A stretch of DNA of 64,000 nt. Source: Chionis minor (taxonomy: Eukaryota > Chordata > Aves > Charadriiformes > Chionididae). The stretch's first letter is position 1. The number at the start of each line of letters is the position of its first letter. The notes under the pieces were generated by a model that ran no database searches, was not told the DNA's origin, and saw only the letters and a program-made list of their open reading frames with translations. The DNA lies in contig VZSF01010138.1 in assembly GCA_013398295.1 (NCBI GenBank), positions 1,005,434 to 1,069,433 of the forward strand. Reading direction: 5' to 3'. Below are positions 23,153 through 63,208 of the stretch, in pieces. The position numbers and the translations under genes were made by a program.

Positions 23153-23528
23153 AAAGACTTTAACTGTACTGAAAAGTTTTAAGGTCTGCAAAATACTCCA
23201 AGCAGAACTCGCTGCTGCATACTGTGATGGTATTCAAGCTTGCTATGACGGTAATTGAGCACCTGCCAGTGTAGTTCTACATGAAACTAATGACTGATTC
23301 CAAACCTCATAGCAATTTTGGACACAGTTAAGTGAGAGATGAATTAATTTGTAATTAACATGAAAGGTTTTTTTGTTTGTTTGGTTTTTTTTTTTTTAAA
23401 GCAAAACCTCTTCCAGTTCCTTTTTGTTTAGGTTAAAAGTCCAGTTACTGCACACCCCTAACACTACGCTGTTAATGGTCAACTTAAACGTTTAAAATGT
23501 GCAATGTCTCCTCACAACAGAACTGCAC

Positions 23529-49613
<26,085 letters not shown>

Positions 49614-50627
49614 CTGGAACAATTAAAAAGAGAGAAGAATGATTAACCATTAAAAGGAGGACATTGAATGTAACTTCCAAATCTGGACACAAATAATGTT
49701 CTTTTTCATCTCTGCAGAACAACATCTAAAATGAAAGGAGAGCAAGTGAATAATTATCATAATAGAAAACTAAGGAGAAATTACAGAGAAGCATTTAAAA
49801 ACCATTAATGAGTTCTCTGATGGTGTATAACTATCTCTATTCAAGTTCAAATAAAAAAACCAAACAGCATACAATTAAAAACTGACATTCAAAATGACCA
49901 TACTGTATTTTACGACAAAATTTCCTGGATCATTTTACATTGCACTCATCACCCCACAAAGCTTTTTATATAGCTCTGCTTCCTGAGCCATTGAACCAAA
50001 CGCACCCAGAGGACGAAGCCTCCGTTTAACATCCGCGCAGAGTTCATCTCCTAACTTGAATGAAGACATTCCTCAATTACAGCATTTTGGAAGCTTCTCA
50101 TAACCCCAGCTTAAAGAGGAGACGCCAGGCCACCCAAAGGCTGTCAGGGAATCCCCGCAGAGCGCAGGCCAGTGCCTGCGCTTCCAGGAGACACTTGGAC
50201 ACAGCGAGGGACCTGCAGAAAAGGCTGAGTGTTGGGTTGCACAGGACTGAGGATGCATCCATGGCAAATAGCCGAGTTTTAGCTTTTCTCCTCTTGTGTG
50301 CAACTGTATGCAAAGATTCTCACTGAAGCTCGTTGCGTTTGGTGAGAAAAAAAAAAAAAGGCAAAAACCCCTTTCATGTCTTGGTAGAAAGCTATGCTTA
50401 AAACCTCATTAAAAAAAACTGATAAGCATTTGTAAACACAAACAGAACTGGATCAAAAGCAAAAAAAGCAGACACCTGAATTTTCATACAAAGAATCAGG
50501 AACATACCACACTTGGGAACACTGTTCCTCAAATGAGTACTGAAGAGGGACATTTTCTCAGGTTTGAGGAACAAAGGGAAGCAAGGTTTGTAGGAAGAGA
50601 TAGCGTATTATGAAAATACATTTTAAC

Positions 50628-50682
50628 ATGCAAATATCTACATTCAATAATATATTTAATATAAATATATTTGCATGCAAAT
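50628..50682. promoter_or_regulatory. octamer (POU-type) motif cluster with 14-bp palindrome
   Basis: ATGCAAAT occurs at 50628-50635 and again at 50675-50682. The second copy is half of a perfect palindrome, ATTTGCATGCAAAT (50669-50682), that holds the octamer on both strands. ATGCAAAT is the consensus site of POU factors such as OCT1 (POU2F1). The cluster is about 1.0 kb upstream of the first ADD3 coding exon, in the probable intron 1. Confidence 0.4.
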
Positions 50683-51376
50683 GTATTTGGCATGTAAATA
50701 ATTGACATCTTCAGAGAAAAAAAAATAAACCAAACATGAAGGAACGAGAGTTGCTGAGTAGTATTAAACAGCGTGATTTGACATCCAGTGGGTTTAAAGT
50801 GTCCTTGCTCTGTGGCACAGTTCTCATTTGGTCCAGTGCAACTGCTCTTTGAGGTATTTTGTGAACAGTGAACTGACGTGGAGCATATCAGAACTCCTCC
50901 AGCTAGAGCCTCATGTATTTTCCAGATGAAACATCTAGAAGCCCTGTTAAACCCAGCTTCAGCAGCCCGAGCTTTTCTCCTGCCTGCGACAAGCCCTTTT
51001 GGTCCTTGTGCTGCATCCTCTGCTGCGCAGCCACACCACGAACCAGGCTGGCAGGAGGACACAAATTGGTTTTCAGCCAGTTTCCCACACTGACACCCAA
51101 ATGACTTTGCTGGCACGCTTCAAGGGACAGCGCAAGGATGAAATCCTGGGGTTCTGCAGCCCTGCTACCAAATATGAAACGCCAGACAGAAGACAAGACA
51201 GGTAGCACTTACAGAACCAGAAAAGCATTAGCAGTTAAGGTACAAGAAAACTACGGCTATGATTTTCTTTCATATTACAGATCATTATAAAATTTGGGAT
51301 TGAGATGAAACACAAGTAACACCCTTCTAAAAAACAATCACTACAAGTTTTAATTGTTTGGGGGTTTTTTTATGCC

Positions 51377-51391
51377 TTTTTTTTTTTTTTT
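51377..51391. repeat. poly-T run (15 T)
   Basis: A mononucleotide run seen directly. The adjoining sequence shows no recognisable retroposon. Confidence 0.8.
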
Positions 51392-54300
51392 GAGGGAAAG
51401 AACACATTCTGGGATGCAACATTATGCAGTTGCACGCAGAGAGAGGTTCCAGGAGGTACCCGGCATGCTGGATAAACAGACCACATTCTGGGACATGTAA
51501 TTTGCATCCTGGAGACAAGCTCTGTAAACTCTGATGGCTTCGTTATGGAGGCTTTGGAAGCATAACGGTGAGTTTTGCATTTGCTGCTCCCGCGCAGTCC
51601 AAGTTCATTCAGCTTTTGCCGACTGACCACCAGGAAACCTGCTACCTGTTTGGGGATGCTGGGGAGAAGGCTCATATCAAGGAAGTGGGGCTTTGGTAAA
51701 AATCTAGAAGTAGTATAAAAGGAGCTTAAGTTTTTCTAAAGAATGAACTATTGTCTTGAAGCAGAAGGATAAACCTCTTGGGACAGTGTTTGGGGATATA
51801 ATCACAGCTCAGCTTCCCTCTGTCCAGGTTAGAAGAGATACCTTTATAAATGTAACTACATATTATGTCTCCCCTCCCCTCTCTGAAAAAAATCAGAGTT
51901 TATGAAGCAAAAGAAAAAAGCATCATGAGAAGACACAAGAACATAAGCTCGCTCTCCAAACGCTACAAGGTACAAAGAGCTTGAAACCAAACCTCCCAGC
52001 CTACACTGTTCTCCATCTGCACTGGGGCAAATACCTTCATCTGAGTGAGAGCAGACACCTTCCAGCACCTGCTGGTAACTGAAAGCGGTCTAGAAATGCA
52101 GATTGCAAGAACCTTGCTTGTGTCAGCAACCAGCTGCAACTCCTGCTCTTCAGTTACTTCTTCCCAGGAGTTGCCTTATCCAACTGTTTTTCCTAAAATG
52201 CTCCTGAATCCCATTAACCCCAAGTGCCAAACTTGCTCAACTGCCAATCCGCTCGGTTGGTTGGACCAACTACACGCATGTCTGAACTTCAAAAAACCTT
52301 TATTGTTATTATTATACGTTTACAGGACATAATTAGTTCAAGTCTGTTACTTTACAATTCATTCTTACAGTGACAGAAAAGCCCATTCATCTGTAAAAAG
52401 ACACAAATGTGGCTGGCAATACCTAAAATCTACAAGAGATTTTTCTAATTGCTTTGGACTTCATTTTTTCCTCTTTCCTTTCCGACTGGTTTGTTACCTC
52501 TAGCCATTAAGATTACAACATTAAAGTCCTTGTACTACAAAAAAGCCTCCGTTACTGAACATAATGTGAGTATTGGGTCCAGTTGTTCTTATTAGGTCTG
52601 GTTCAATGCACGTTCTGTTGGGCCCAGGCTGACTCTCATGTCACCCCTACTGTTCGGCTGGAAAATTTTCAAACAAATCAGCCATTCTTTTATTATTTAC
52701 TTGCATCTTACATTGATTTTTTTTTTTTTTAAATGGACACTTCTTAAAAATGTGCTCTGGATTTGGGGATCTAAAAATCTGGACCTCCTTCTCAGCACAG
52801 GACTGGCAATGAGATAGAAGTAAGTATTTACAGAAAATCCAGATCTCAAAAGCTATGAATTGCAATAGAGGTTTCTCTCCCCCTCACTGTTTTTTGGGGA
52901 GATTCTTTTGAGTAAGAGAAAAATCAGTCTTGCTGCAAGGCTGCTTTTAGCTTTCATCCCCCTTTTGATGACGTCCACAAATTACAGAAAGCAAGTGATC
53001 ATCTTCCTCGGCGGTGCTAGCTAATGTTTCTTATGCACGCTATTCTGTGTAAGTGGTTCCAGAAGCTGAGGCACAGGTGGAAAGGAGAGACCGTATGCCC
53101 CTATAGCCACAAGACACTATATCTGGACTGGTCAGAAAGGACAAACGTACACAGAGAAATCAAACCTAAAACAGAATCCGATTTGGTCTTGGTGAGAGCT
53201 ATCACTCTTGCTCAGCCAAGACACATGTTTTAGCCCATATTTTGGCCTAACAAACATACGCTGTCATGCCAAAAAGAGATTCGAAGTATACAGAAGAGCA
53301 GTTTTCCCACCTGTGGTTCAGCTACTCCAACGGGGGGCAAAAGAAACTAAGAAGCACAAGTCAGCATGTGCAAGTTTTTATTATACAGAATCCCCAACTC
53401 CACTGAAAATACTTTTAGGGATCTATGAAACAAAGAGGCTCAAAAGCTCTTGCTACAGGGTAACTTGTTAATCTAACCCTGCTTCCCCCTGTCTAGTTAT
53501 GCCCTCCTGGTTCCTGCTGAACTGAATTCTGATACTGCTACAGAAGAAAACAGGTCATGTCCTCCCGTGCTTTGATGCCTGATATAGCTCATGGCTTTGG
53601 CCTCCATATTCCGTTCTGTATTTTATACCTGTAACTGGGCTACAAAGCAAAAGTAGAACATTCCACCTCTGTCAGGAAATTACGCACCTCTCTACTCAGA
53701 AGTAAGCTTTATTTATCAAAAGCTTCCAATTTATTCCAGGAATTTGGAACTGATGATTCTAGGCTGCAACACTGAGTCCTGAGCGTCCCCATCTGACATT
53801 GAGTAAAGTGCAAATAACACGTTGTGCTGCTTTTGTTGGAATAACTGTTTTCAATGTCAAATCACAAAAGCAGCTCAAAAATAATAATGAAGTCAGAGAA
53901 ACAAGGAGTACCGAAGAGAAAAAAAAAAAGAGCAAGAGATCAAATACAAGGAGAATTTGTCTTGCCAAAGACCACCCCAGAAGGCACTGACTTGATATAT
54001 CTTTCATAATGTACAGAATGTATGTAAAAATAAATACCACCATGAGAGAAAGAGCAACAAAAAGGAGATGAAATCATTACATCACCTAGCCATGAATCCT
54101 TAACCTACCTTTTATGCTGAATTTTTATGGCTGGTTTCAGATACCCCCATTTTCTCTACGCGGTACAATCCATCTGTTTGAGAGTTTCCAGCGCTGCAAA
54201 CCAGCAGCGTGCACACCGCATCGTTAACTGGTACGACTGATTTCAGGTCTGAGCACTGGAGCTAGACTATACCGCATCTGAGCATTTCTTTTTTAAGGCA

Positions 54301-57300
54301 CACATTGTGTTATTCTGCTCTTGCTATTTGTCGCCTGCTTGTTTTTAAGGAACAGTCTGCTCCTCCTTCCCCCCATCCGGTATCCTGTCTGCCAGGAGAC
54401 TTGTTGGAAGCAAACGGGGTGTCTCTTGATCTCGGTTCCAGCCTCCCTGTGAAACAGACAGGTTCCAGTCTGAATCAAAGACTTGGCTTTAGCCAACACT
54501 GTCAGCTACACAAGTAAGCTGGCAGAAAGAAACACACTTAAGGAATATGAGGGAATGGTTAAGAGGGGCAGGAAAATATGTAGGAGAATATGGACTGAGA
54601 CGAGGGTTACCATTGCTGTCTTCTGGCATTAGAAAGTCAACTGCCCATCCTCTCTCCTGTAAACTTTAGTAATGACATATAATTGAGTAATCATGTCTGT
54701 TCTAGGGCAAAAATATTGTTTGGATAAACACCTCAAAATTAAATTAATTTTTTATTCTACTGATCAGGACATCAAATACCATAAATATTTGACAACATGT
54801 TGACAGTTGGTTTTTTTTTTTAATGGTACAACAGGTTTGGGTTTCATTTATCAGTCTCACCTTACGCACTGGTAAGATGAGTAAAGATGTATGCTCAGAT
54901 GTTAGCATTTTCTAAATGCAATTTATGGAACTAAAATATTTCTACTACACTAGATAGGGAGTATTTGTTCAAAATTATATTAACTGATTTTACTAAAATA
55001 CAGTGATTATATATACACGGCACTCAAGTCAAACTGTCTAACTATACCCTTAAATCAACACAAGGTAGTATTTGCATTAAAAAAAAATAAAACCATCACA
55101 CCTTCTCCCAGCCTTCCCATCCATTCAATCTTTCTCTCTGTATCACCCCTTCACGTTCATGACAGCAGATGTTTGGCAGATGCTTTGATGGTGGAATGGG
55201 TAGGAGAAACTACTCTTTGGCAGAGTTTAAGTTTTTTGCTTTGTTTTAATTTTGGGGGTTTTAAAATGGATTTATTTTCAGCTGAATCAGTTCCCTCTGC
55301 CAGTTAACTGCATATCTACACAAATGTTTTCTCTGAAACAAAGATGGTGATGATACAGGGACACCTAATACCACTTTTTCCAACAGCAATACAGGCATAA
55401 ACAATTTGTCATACTACAGTCCAAATTGGTTACAAATCAAATATTCTAATCCAGCACTGCAAATTTAATTTAAGTCCTTTTGCTTTAAATGGAGTAAGCT
55501 AATGAAATAATCATCATCTCCTTTCAGACGCCACATTAAAGAGACTGTGGCGGCACTATATATTTTCCCTAAGAAATAAAAATTTGAGTGTGTTCGAACC
55601 TTGTTTTTGTGTTTCTGTGTTAAATGTAAAGCATTACTTTTGCCCAGTTATATAGCGTCATATTAAAGTCAACATAAATATACAAGCTCTGCAACTCATG
55701 CTTCACTCAGTGTAGACCAGAACCGAGCCAGCTACTCTTTACTGGCAAAAAGTGAGATACTATAGTGGGCTGCTGACAGCCACCCAAGGTAGGAGGCTAC
55801 ACCTTTACCTTTTTTCTTCTGTTAAGGAAGACACCTTACAATGCACCCAGCCTGTAGCAGATGCAGTCTGCATCTCCACATCTGCAGGCCAGCCTGCCAA
55901 CATTTTGCAGCACAAGCAGTGTGTGCAGGGGAAACCCCAAGCCTAGAATGATGCTTTGATATATCCACATCTCCAAAAATGCTACTCGCATGTCTTAAGT
56001 CTCATAAATGAACTCGGATGCTTAACCCTGTAGACCCAAATGACTTTAATCATTCACATTTTGGTATTCCTTCACGGTTGCCTGGCAGTTTAATGATGGA
56101 GAGAACTCTTGACGAGTCAATTACCCAGTTATCACGCAGTGACACGTTGATGGAAGGCAAAACCAGTCTCAAAAGGACAGTATCTAATTCCGATCCAAGG
56201 TGCTTCTTGCCCAGTACTGAACCTCCTGTGCTGAGGAAAGGCTGTAACTGGGCTGTTTCTATTGCTGTGTTGCATGACCCTTAAAGCGGTCAGCTTTACT
56301 CCATAAAATAATGTTTTCTTGTTTTACTAGCAAATTGTTAAGGTTGTGCAGACAATAAGAACATTTTGATATAACACTGTTGTTTACACAAACATTCAAG
56401 TCAGAACAAACCCAGTCACACAAGCAAACTGGTTACGGAGAAGTTAAGAGAGGAAGAATTCAGAGCTTGTCAGTAAAATGCTGCATACAGGTACTCCTGC
56501 ATCACACCAGCATGGGGAGGGGCTGCAGTGTGACACACACAAGAGGGCACTGAGATGTCAGAACAGAAAAGGGGGAATCATATCACATGCTGATTATTCA
56601 CTATAAATCCTTGTTTGCCACATCAATTATCTGTAACAGTATGGTAGAAGGAGATATGAACAATTAATTTGTAATTTTTGAAAGAGACATAATAGATTGT
56701 CACTAAAACCTTACTTTAATAGGAGGTCAGTCACCCACAGATATCACATTGGTTTGTTTTTTCCCTTTCCCTAAGCTTGTTCCTTTACAAGAAATTTTTC
56801 TTTGTGGTAGCTGTATTTCCTTCTTTTATTTATTTGTTATTTTTAACAAGCACCTGATTCACTGCGATTTACCAGGAGCAGTTTTAAAGCTGAGTTATAT
56901 TTTGCTCATAGATATGTTTTATTTACATATGTAAGTATGCACATATTTTGAAATAACATTAAGCTGCACTTTGGAGTGCCAATGGTTGTCACCTCTGCTC
57001 AGGTCACAGGGTGAGTGGTCCTGCATAATAGTACGGAGTTTGTGGATGGGGACTATTTCCAAGGCAATTTAAAAAAAAATAACCTCCTTAAATCAAGTAA
57101 AAACTCCAGAATAGCTAATAAATGAAGTTTGGTACATTGTAAATGGCTTCTGTACTTACTAGACTTGAAAAGCGTGTCAGTCCTACCTCACACCCATTTT
57201 TCCTCTGTTTTTCTTTCATCTTCTGTGTTATACTGAAGTTCATGAAAAAGCACAGTAAAATGAGCTCTATGATGAGCATGTAAGTTTCTCTTAGCTTAAG

Positions 57301-60300
57301 CCATTTTTCTGTAGTGGCATTAAATTAAAATTTCACACACAGGATATGAGATCACTCAAAAATATATGAACACCAAGCCTCAATAACCTACTTCTATCCG
57401 AAGGCAAGGTTGCTGTCAGGGAAGAGTGTGCTCACTGTAGCAGAAGGCTAAGGAGATGTACGGGAGCTGTCGGGGAAAAAAAACCCCTCTTCCTATGGCA
57501 TATGCAAAAAGCTGCTCTTGCACAAAGAACACGTGCACTCAATGGCAACAGTGGAAATGAATTTACTTGCCCCCTTTAGCATTTTTCTGCTCGTTCCCAC
57601 TTTGCTCCAGGGTAAAAATTCACCTGCTGCTCATAGAAAACCCCCTACCACCTCCACTGCTCTGGAAGATTTGGTAAGGACCAAAGCAGCATGAATTGCT
57701 GCGGATTTTCAAGTTGCAAGCTTTCTGAAGCTGCACTCCCTTACAGCGTATAGGATTTACAAAGAAGACGGCTCTGAATACAGAAGACCTCTGGCAGAGG
57801 AGCCAGCCAGCACACCGATGGCAGCAGTGCCACTGCTTTGGTGCAGCGTTTGCTCGTGACCACCCCCAGCCAACTCACGGGCAGCAGCAGGAGTGCTCAA
57901 CCTGCAAGAACTCCACCAAGTCTCCTCTGGAAAGGGTTTCTTTTGTCAAATCCAGATGAAGATAAAAAGCATTGATTGTTTCCCAACGCCACCCTGATGA
58001 TTAGACATTATAGAGAATAAATTATGCATCCAAATTTAAGCACTGCTAAAGAAATATTAAGAACATAACTATTAAAATCATCTCCAAAGAGTAGTTCTAG
58101 AAGATGAAAGCACACCGACATGTGTATAACTCCAGTGTGCCAGCAGGCCATGGGACCACGGGCATATCCAGGCACTCCGGAGCAGCTCCCAGCAGCTTCA
58201 CAGCGCCGGCTCATGCGCCAGCACAGCCCTCATGGGCTCTCCCGGACTGGCAGTGCACTTTGGCGCTCACTGACCCTGTTCTGGCACCCCCTTTCTACAG
58301 ATGACAGCATTTACCCACCCTTGTCAAACCCGCCTGGATGCCTGGAACAAAAGTTATAAATATTAACAACAAATATTTACATATTGCAAAGAATCCATTA
58401 GTGATCTCAGCACTTACTCGGAATTAATATCCTGTCTTTATCCATTCAAGACACTAACTGATACCCTGCAGAGTCAGTACCAATATGGGATACAAGTAAA
58501 CTATACTCGCACACCAAAAAAAATCAGATTATTTGTGTTTGACCTGACTTACGTCAGGGAGCCCCTCAAAATAATGTCAGGGAACTTAAACCCCAAATGT
58601 GTATTTAGGTTTTATTTTAAAACCAGAAATGAAGACATAAGACAAATATTTGTTTTCAATAGGAATGACTGCTTGTCTTTTTTGGTTTTAAGGATTCTGA
58701 TGAAATGCAAATATGCTACAGCATCAAAGCAGCTTCAACTTTCGCTTTTCATGATCCAGCTCTTTTTTATGGTACAAAGAGGCAAAAGTAGAACACAGGA
58801 AGGATGAGGGGATGGGACAGGACAGTATTTTGAATTCAACTAGTTTCAGAGATATGTGGGATGTTGGTAATGAAAAAGTATTTTCCAAAATATTGTAACT
58901 CTAAGACAATAAAAAGTTGTTTTGGGTTTTTGTTCAATTTTGTTTGTTTGTTTTCAAAAAAGATTTATCTCTGCTTATCTACATAATCACTTGTGGCTAA
59001 GTTACCTATAAATATTTCACGAGTCAGTAGACAACAGAGCGCTAAATTAAAAGATTACATTCTCTTAGTACTTATCCGTATTAAGCCGTGAAAGTACGCA
59101 AACGCAAAACCCCCACACATACACAAGCAATGGCTGAAAAATCTCCCTAAATCTTTTGAAAAAGATGAAACCCGAGTTCCTCTACAACATAAACTAGGAA
59201 CTTATCTGTAAGAAAAACACACATGTAACTGGAAAAGCTGGTTGCAGTCAAAACCTTCACGTTTTGCAACACTTGCAATGCAAAGCCTCCAACTTCCTCT
59301 CATGATGTTTTTTTCTTGGTCTTCCTCTAAACTGCACAGATGCAGGGTGAAAACAATTTCCCTCTTTATGCAGACCTGCATAGACTTACGGAGTAGAAGA
59401 ACCAAGTTTGTTAAGTAAATAATTTTTCAAAAATCCCACTGATTTACGCCAACCTGGAAAGCACCATTTGGAATAACGAGAGCTCCTCCCAGCAACCTGC
59501 AAGAGCCCTCCTCGGTCACTGGTACAATGTGTGACATTAGATAGCAGGGAAAACTCTTATTGATCCCAGGGCACATCAAAAGCCTTCTTGATTTATGGCA
59601 GTTTGATTATCCTGAGAAATGTCATGGCCAAAGCAGCTGCCTCCTGGGTTTTGCGGAGGGTCAGAGGCTGTGATGGTAGGCAACCCAGATGATCGACACG
59701 AGGCAACTGCTGGATTTTACAAATGTTTACACGAATAACTGATCTCGTGTCTGACAGCACACAGACAAACCTTTTTATAGCCCAAACCCCTGGAGTTCTT
59801 TCTCTTCACATCAAATCCTGACCTTTACCACCACTGGCAGGTCGGCGCAGACCCCATTTAAGACCACCACCACACATTGACCATGCAGAGTTGCAGCTCA
59901 ATACTCTCCTTGTAAGCAAGGAATGGGAAACCTGGCCAACAGCTGATCTCAGAGTGGGGACATTTGTAATTGGAGACTTGAAGAAAAAATGAAATTGTGC
60001 CAGGCCTTCGATCATAAAGTCTTCAGGACAAATTGTATCTTTATTTATATTATGCACCACACCCTGCACGATTCCCCCAGGTTCATCTTGGGATCTCCGA
60101 ATCACTCTACCATGAATTTTAAATAAGGAGCAATAACACAAGTCACATTGAGACACCAATATTAGCTTGACCATGTCAAAATACATTGGCTAGCTTCTCA
60201 AAAAAAGGAATTTTAACATTTTACCGACCTGTACATACATTCTCACATTACACAGAAAACATCAGCATTTCAAAAAAGCTGATTTATGATAGTTATAGTC

Positions 60301-63189
60301 AAAAACTAAGAATGCATTAAGTAAAACACAATTGCATACACAGAGTTCACATATGAAGAACAGACATAGTAGGAGGTTATGGTTGTCTTAAGGTTTTTAA
60401 TTGTTGTTTTAAAATAGTAATTTGAGGGATCAATGAAAGTGTGAAACAAATGATGCCAGCCAAGCCCAGACGTGACTGTGCAGCAGGCACATTGCCACTG
60501 ATCGGCCATGAGAAGCATGGAAAAAGGCATCTCGAGAAAAAACCTACATATTTACTCTAGTAAATGCTCCAAAAAAGCAAGCTACAAATTGAGGCGTAGA
60601 GGGAAAGCTCTGTTGGTAGGACTCTTAACAGTTCATATCAGCTATAGGTTGGCACAGTGGCTAAAAAACCTGGATATCACTATTTCCAAATTATGCTGAT
60701 AACGTCTTGTCTCACCTCATTCAGTCTCCAAAGGATCTTGCTTGCTTCTGCATTAGCAGAATTAGTTTTGCTTTACATATTGGACAATTTTTCCCCTCCT
60801 TGGTCCATTCGCAAACAAACACAACATGAAAAAAGTTAACAAACATGCAGAATTTGATTGAGGTTACAGTCACATGCCTAATACATACAAAATTATCATC
60901 TTTTGAGGACTTAAACATGCCTTATGCTACAGTATTTCATGTTTTCCTGGCTAGAGGCAATGCTGCCCATCCCAGCTCATGTGTTTGAGCTCCCCACCTC
61001 TCAAAAACGCCACCACACCTCTCCATGGAGCTAGGGTCTAAACGGGATACACAAAGAGATCATCATTAAAAGTAATTTCTGGGAGGAGGGCAGGGGAAAA
61101 TATGGAGCATAGAAGGACCACATGGAATTTCAGGGGGCAGGCAGGCCCTCCTTCTTGAAAGTTAAAAAGGCAGCTACTTAATTAGCTACGTTCAAAGCAT
61201 GTTGCTTTAATTATCCTTCCCAAGGAAATCCCTAGGATTTACGATGGTGCAGCAATACTTTTTCTGTGTTTACGCACATTGCTAATATTGTCTTCAGCTT
61301 GCTTCAAAATAATTAAAAAAACCCAGCCAACTACCTAACTATTAAATATAGAAAATTTCATTTGCAGTCAAAGTTTAACCTATATAAATATGTACATTCA
61401 TCTCAATTGACTTGACTTGCATTTGACATGCTTCTTGTCTCTGCCTCCCTTTGCTTATGGTACTAGAAAAGCAAATTGAATTTAAAGAGCCAAAGGTCTT
61501 CTACGCCTTCAGGAATGGAAAATTACTCCACTGAATTTCAAGCAAGCCAGTCTGAAGCCAGAGGGTCATTTTGGACTTAGCCATAGCACAGAACAGAGAA
61601 GCAGATGTGCCTGGAGCAGCAGCCAGTCAGTTCCAGAACAAGTGCTGAAGACTTATTAACAAAAGCTTTGGTGGGATAGACAGTGAGGGGTATGGCAAGT
61701 CAACATTGAGCACAGAAGTAAGATTATTTTTGTTTTTTAAAAAGTCAAAAGCAGAATATATATTTAATGATTAAATTACTATTATTTTTCCATGCAAGCA
61801 AGCAATTACTTTTATCCCATAATTCTCCATCATCACTCACAAGCACTGCAAGTCTGGATAAAAGATACTCCATAACAGACTACTCCAGTATCACAGAGCA
61901 TGGATGCATCCTAGCATGCCACACCAAATCCTGGGAACTTGCAAACATCTGCAATGGTTGTTTCTAGAATGCAAAACTAGCCTTGCACAGAGCACTTCTC
62001 CCTGAGATTTAAATCATCCTCTCTCTTGTTCTAAGCAGTTGCATGAATCATGAATAAACTGGCAGGTTTTCACATCTATAGAGGAGCTGGTCCAGTGTAC
62101 CAGGGACAGAATTTCCTAGCAGCCAAAGTAGCACAGACACCATCCACCACAGACAGCTTCAGGAGGCACACACTTCCTACTAAAGCATTGTCATGCAAGT
62201 GAAGAAAAGCTTGGCTTCTCTTAGAGGAGAAATAAACCAGACACTTGAATGAGTTGCAGCACCCACAACTCAGAATTCCAGTTGCAAAGACGCAGGTTAC
62301 AATTCTGAAGGCACGTGCAGCCTTTGATCAGTCACACATGTAGCATAAAAGACTCTCCCATTCCATTTTTGACTTCCGGTTTTTTGTTTGTAATTTCAAG
62401 TATATTCTGATGTTAAATATATTAGATGGATTTTTTTCTTAGATAAAGCTATTTCAATATAATATATTTGACAAAAAGTGGTAAAATAACATAAGAGTTG
62501 TTATATCTGAATTTCCAAATCTCGTTCGTAAACCTGGCCTGAAAATGACATTTGCTTGCTTGCTATTAGAGCTGCTTATGTTCATATTGAATACAAGTAT
62601 CAGACATGTTGCCACCCATGGTCTGGAGTTCAGAGTCTGACTGCAGAGATGCGGGGGCAAATTTTTCTCTCATTTACACTGTTATGAATCAGAAGCAACC
62701 AATTTACAACTGCTGTAAAAGTGACATTGTATTCTGAGCTTTGGTGATGCTTATTTTTATAACTCATGGAAATAATCTTAGGTAAAAATGATATTTTCAG
62801 TTTATACCAGAGGAAAATTACTGATGATACAAAAAAAAAGTCTGAGGACATACAGATTACATCTGCTTGAGGAATGAAAGTAAATCACATCTTTTCTGCA
62901 GCTTTCAGTTATCTTGTTCATTTATGTGTAGTTGTTTTTTTTTTAAACATCTGTAAAAACCTACACATTGTTCAAGGAATTAAAGATCTCTGTATTAATG
63001 TAAGAAGAACATGCCAAAAAATACCACAAAACTTGATTAATAAAGTGCTGAATAATAGGTGATTAGACGCCTGCCAAAGGCTCATTCACAACAGCTTCCA
63101 CAGACATGCTGGAATGTTGTGGAGGACGACACCAACCCAGGGCAGCCAAAGCTCAGCATTAGCCACAGTGGGGACATGGATGCACTGCA

Positions 63190-63208
63190 TTTTTTTTTTT
63201 TTTTTTTT
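63190..63208. repeat. poly-T run (19 T)
   Basis: A simple mononucleotide run in AT-rich DNA. No retroposed gene body is visible on either side. Confidence 0.8.

Larger units (their letters stand above)
21460..23528 (-). other. ADD3: ADD3 3' UTR (inferred extent)
   Basis: This AT-rich, non-coding stretch directly follows the ADD3 stop codon. An AATAAA (minus sense) lies at 21479-21484 and is followed by a T-rich stretch around 21425-21460, so I place the 3' end near 21460 and the UTR at about 2.07 kb. An alternative ATTAAA at 23147-23152 could give a short UTR of about 0.4 kb. The region also holds a Pumilio-type motif and a strong inverted repeat, listed separately. The exact cleavage site is inferred. 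Confidence 0.7.

Noticed and set aside
50529..51116. 195-codon minus-strand open frame upstream of ADD3
   Set aside because: The translation is low-complexity Ile/Tyr/Lys-rich where the DNA is AT-repetitive and Ser/Cys-rich elsewhere; no homology recognised. Considered as an alternative ADD3 5' exon but there is no supporting in-frame splice to the known start.
59806..60186. 126-codon minus-strand open frame
   Set aside because: The middle part looks somewhat protein-like, but I recognise no family and there are no flanking exons; chance is more likely.
60570..60660. A tRNA-like stretch (GTTCATATC-type box)
   Set aside because: No paired acceptor or anticodon arms could be drawn; not a tRNA.
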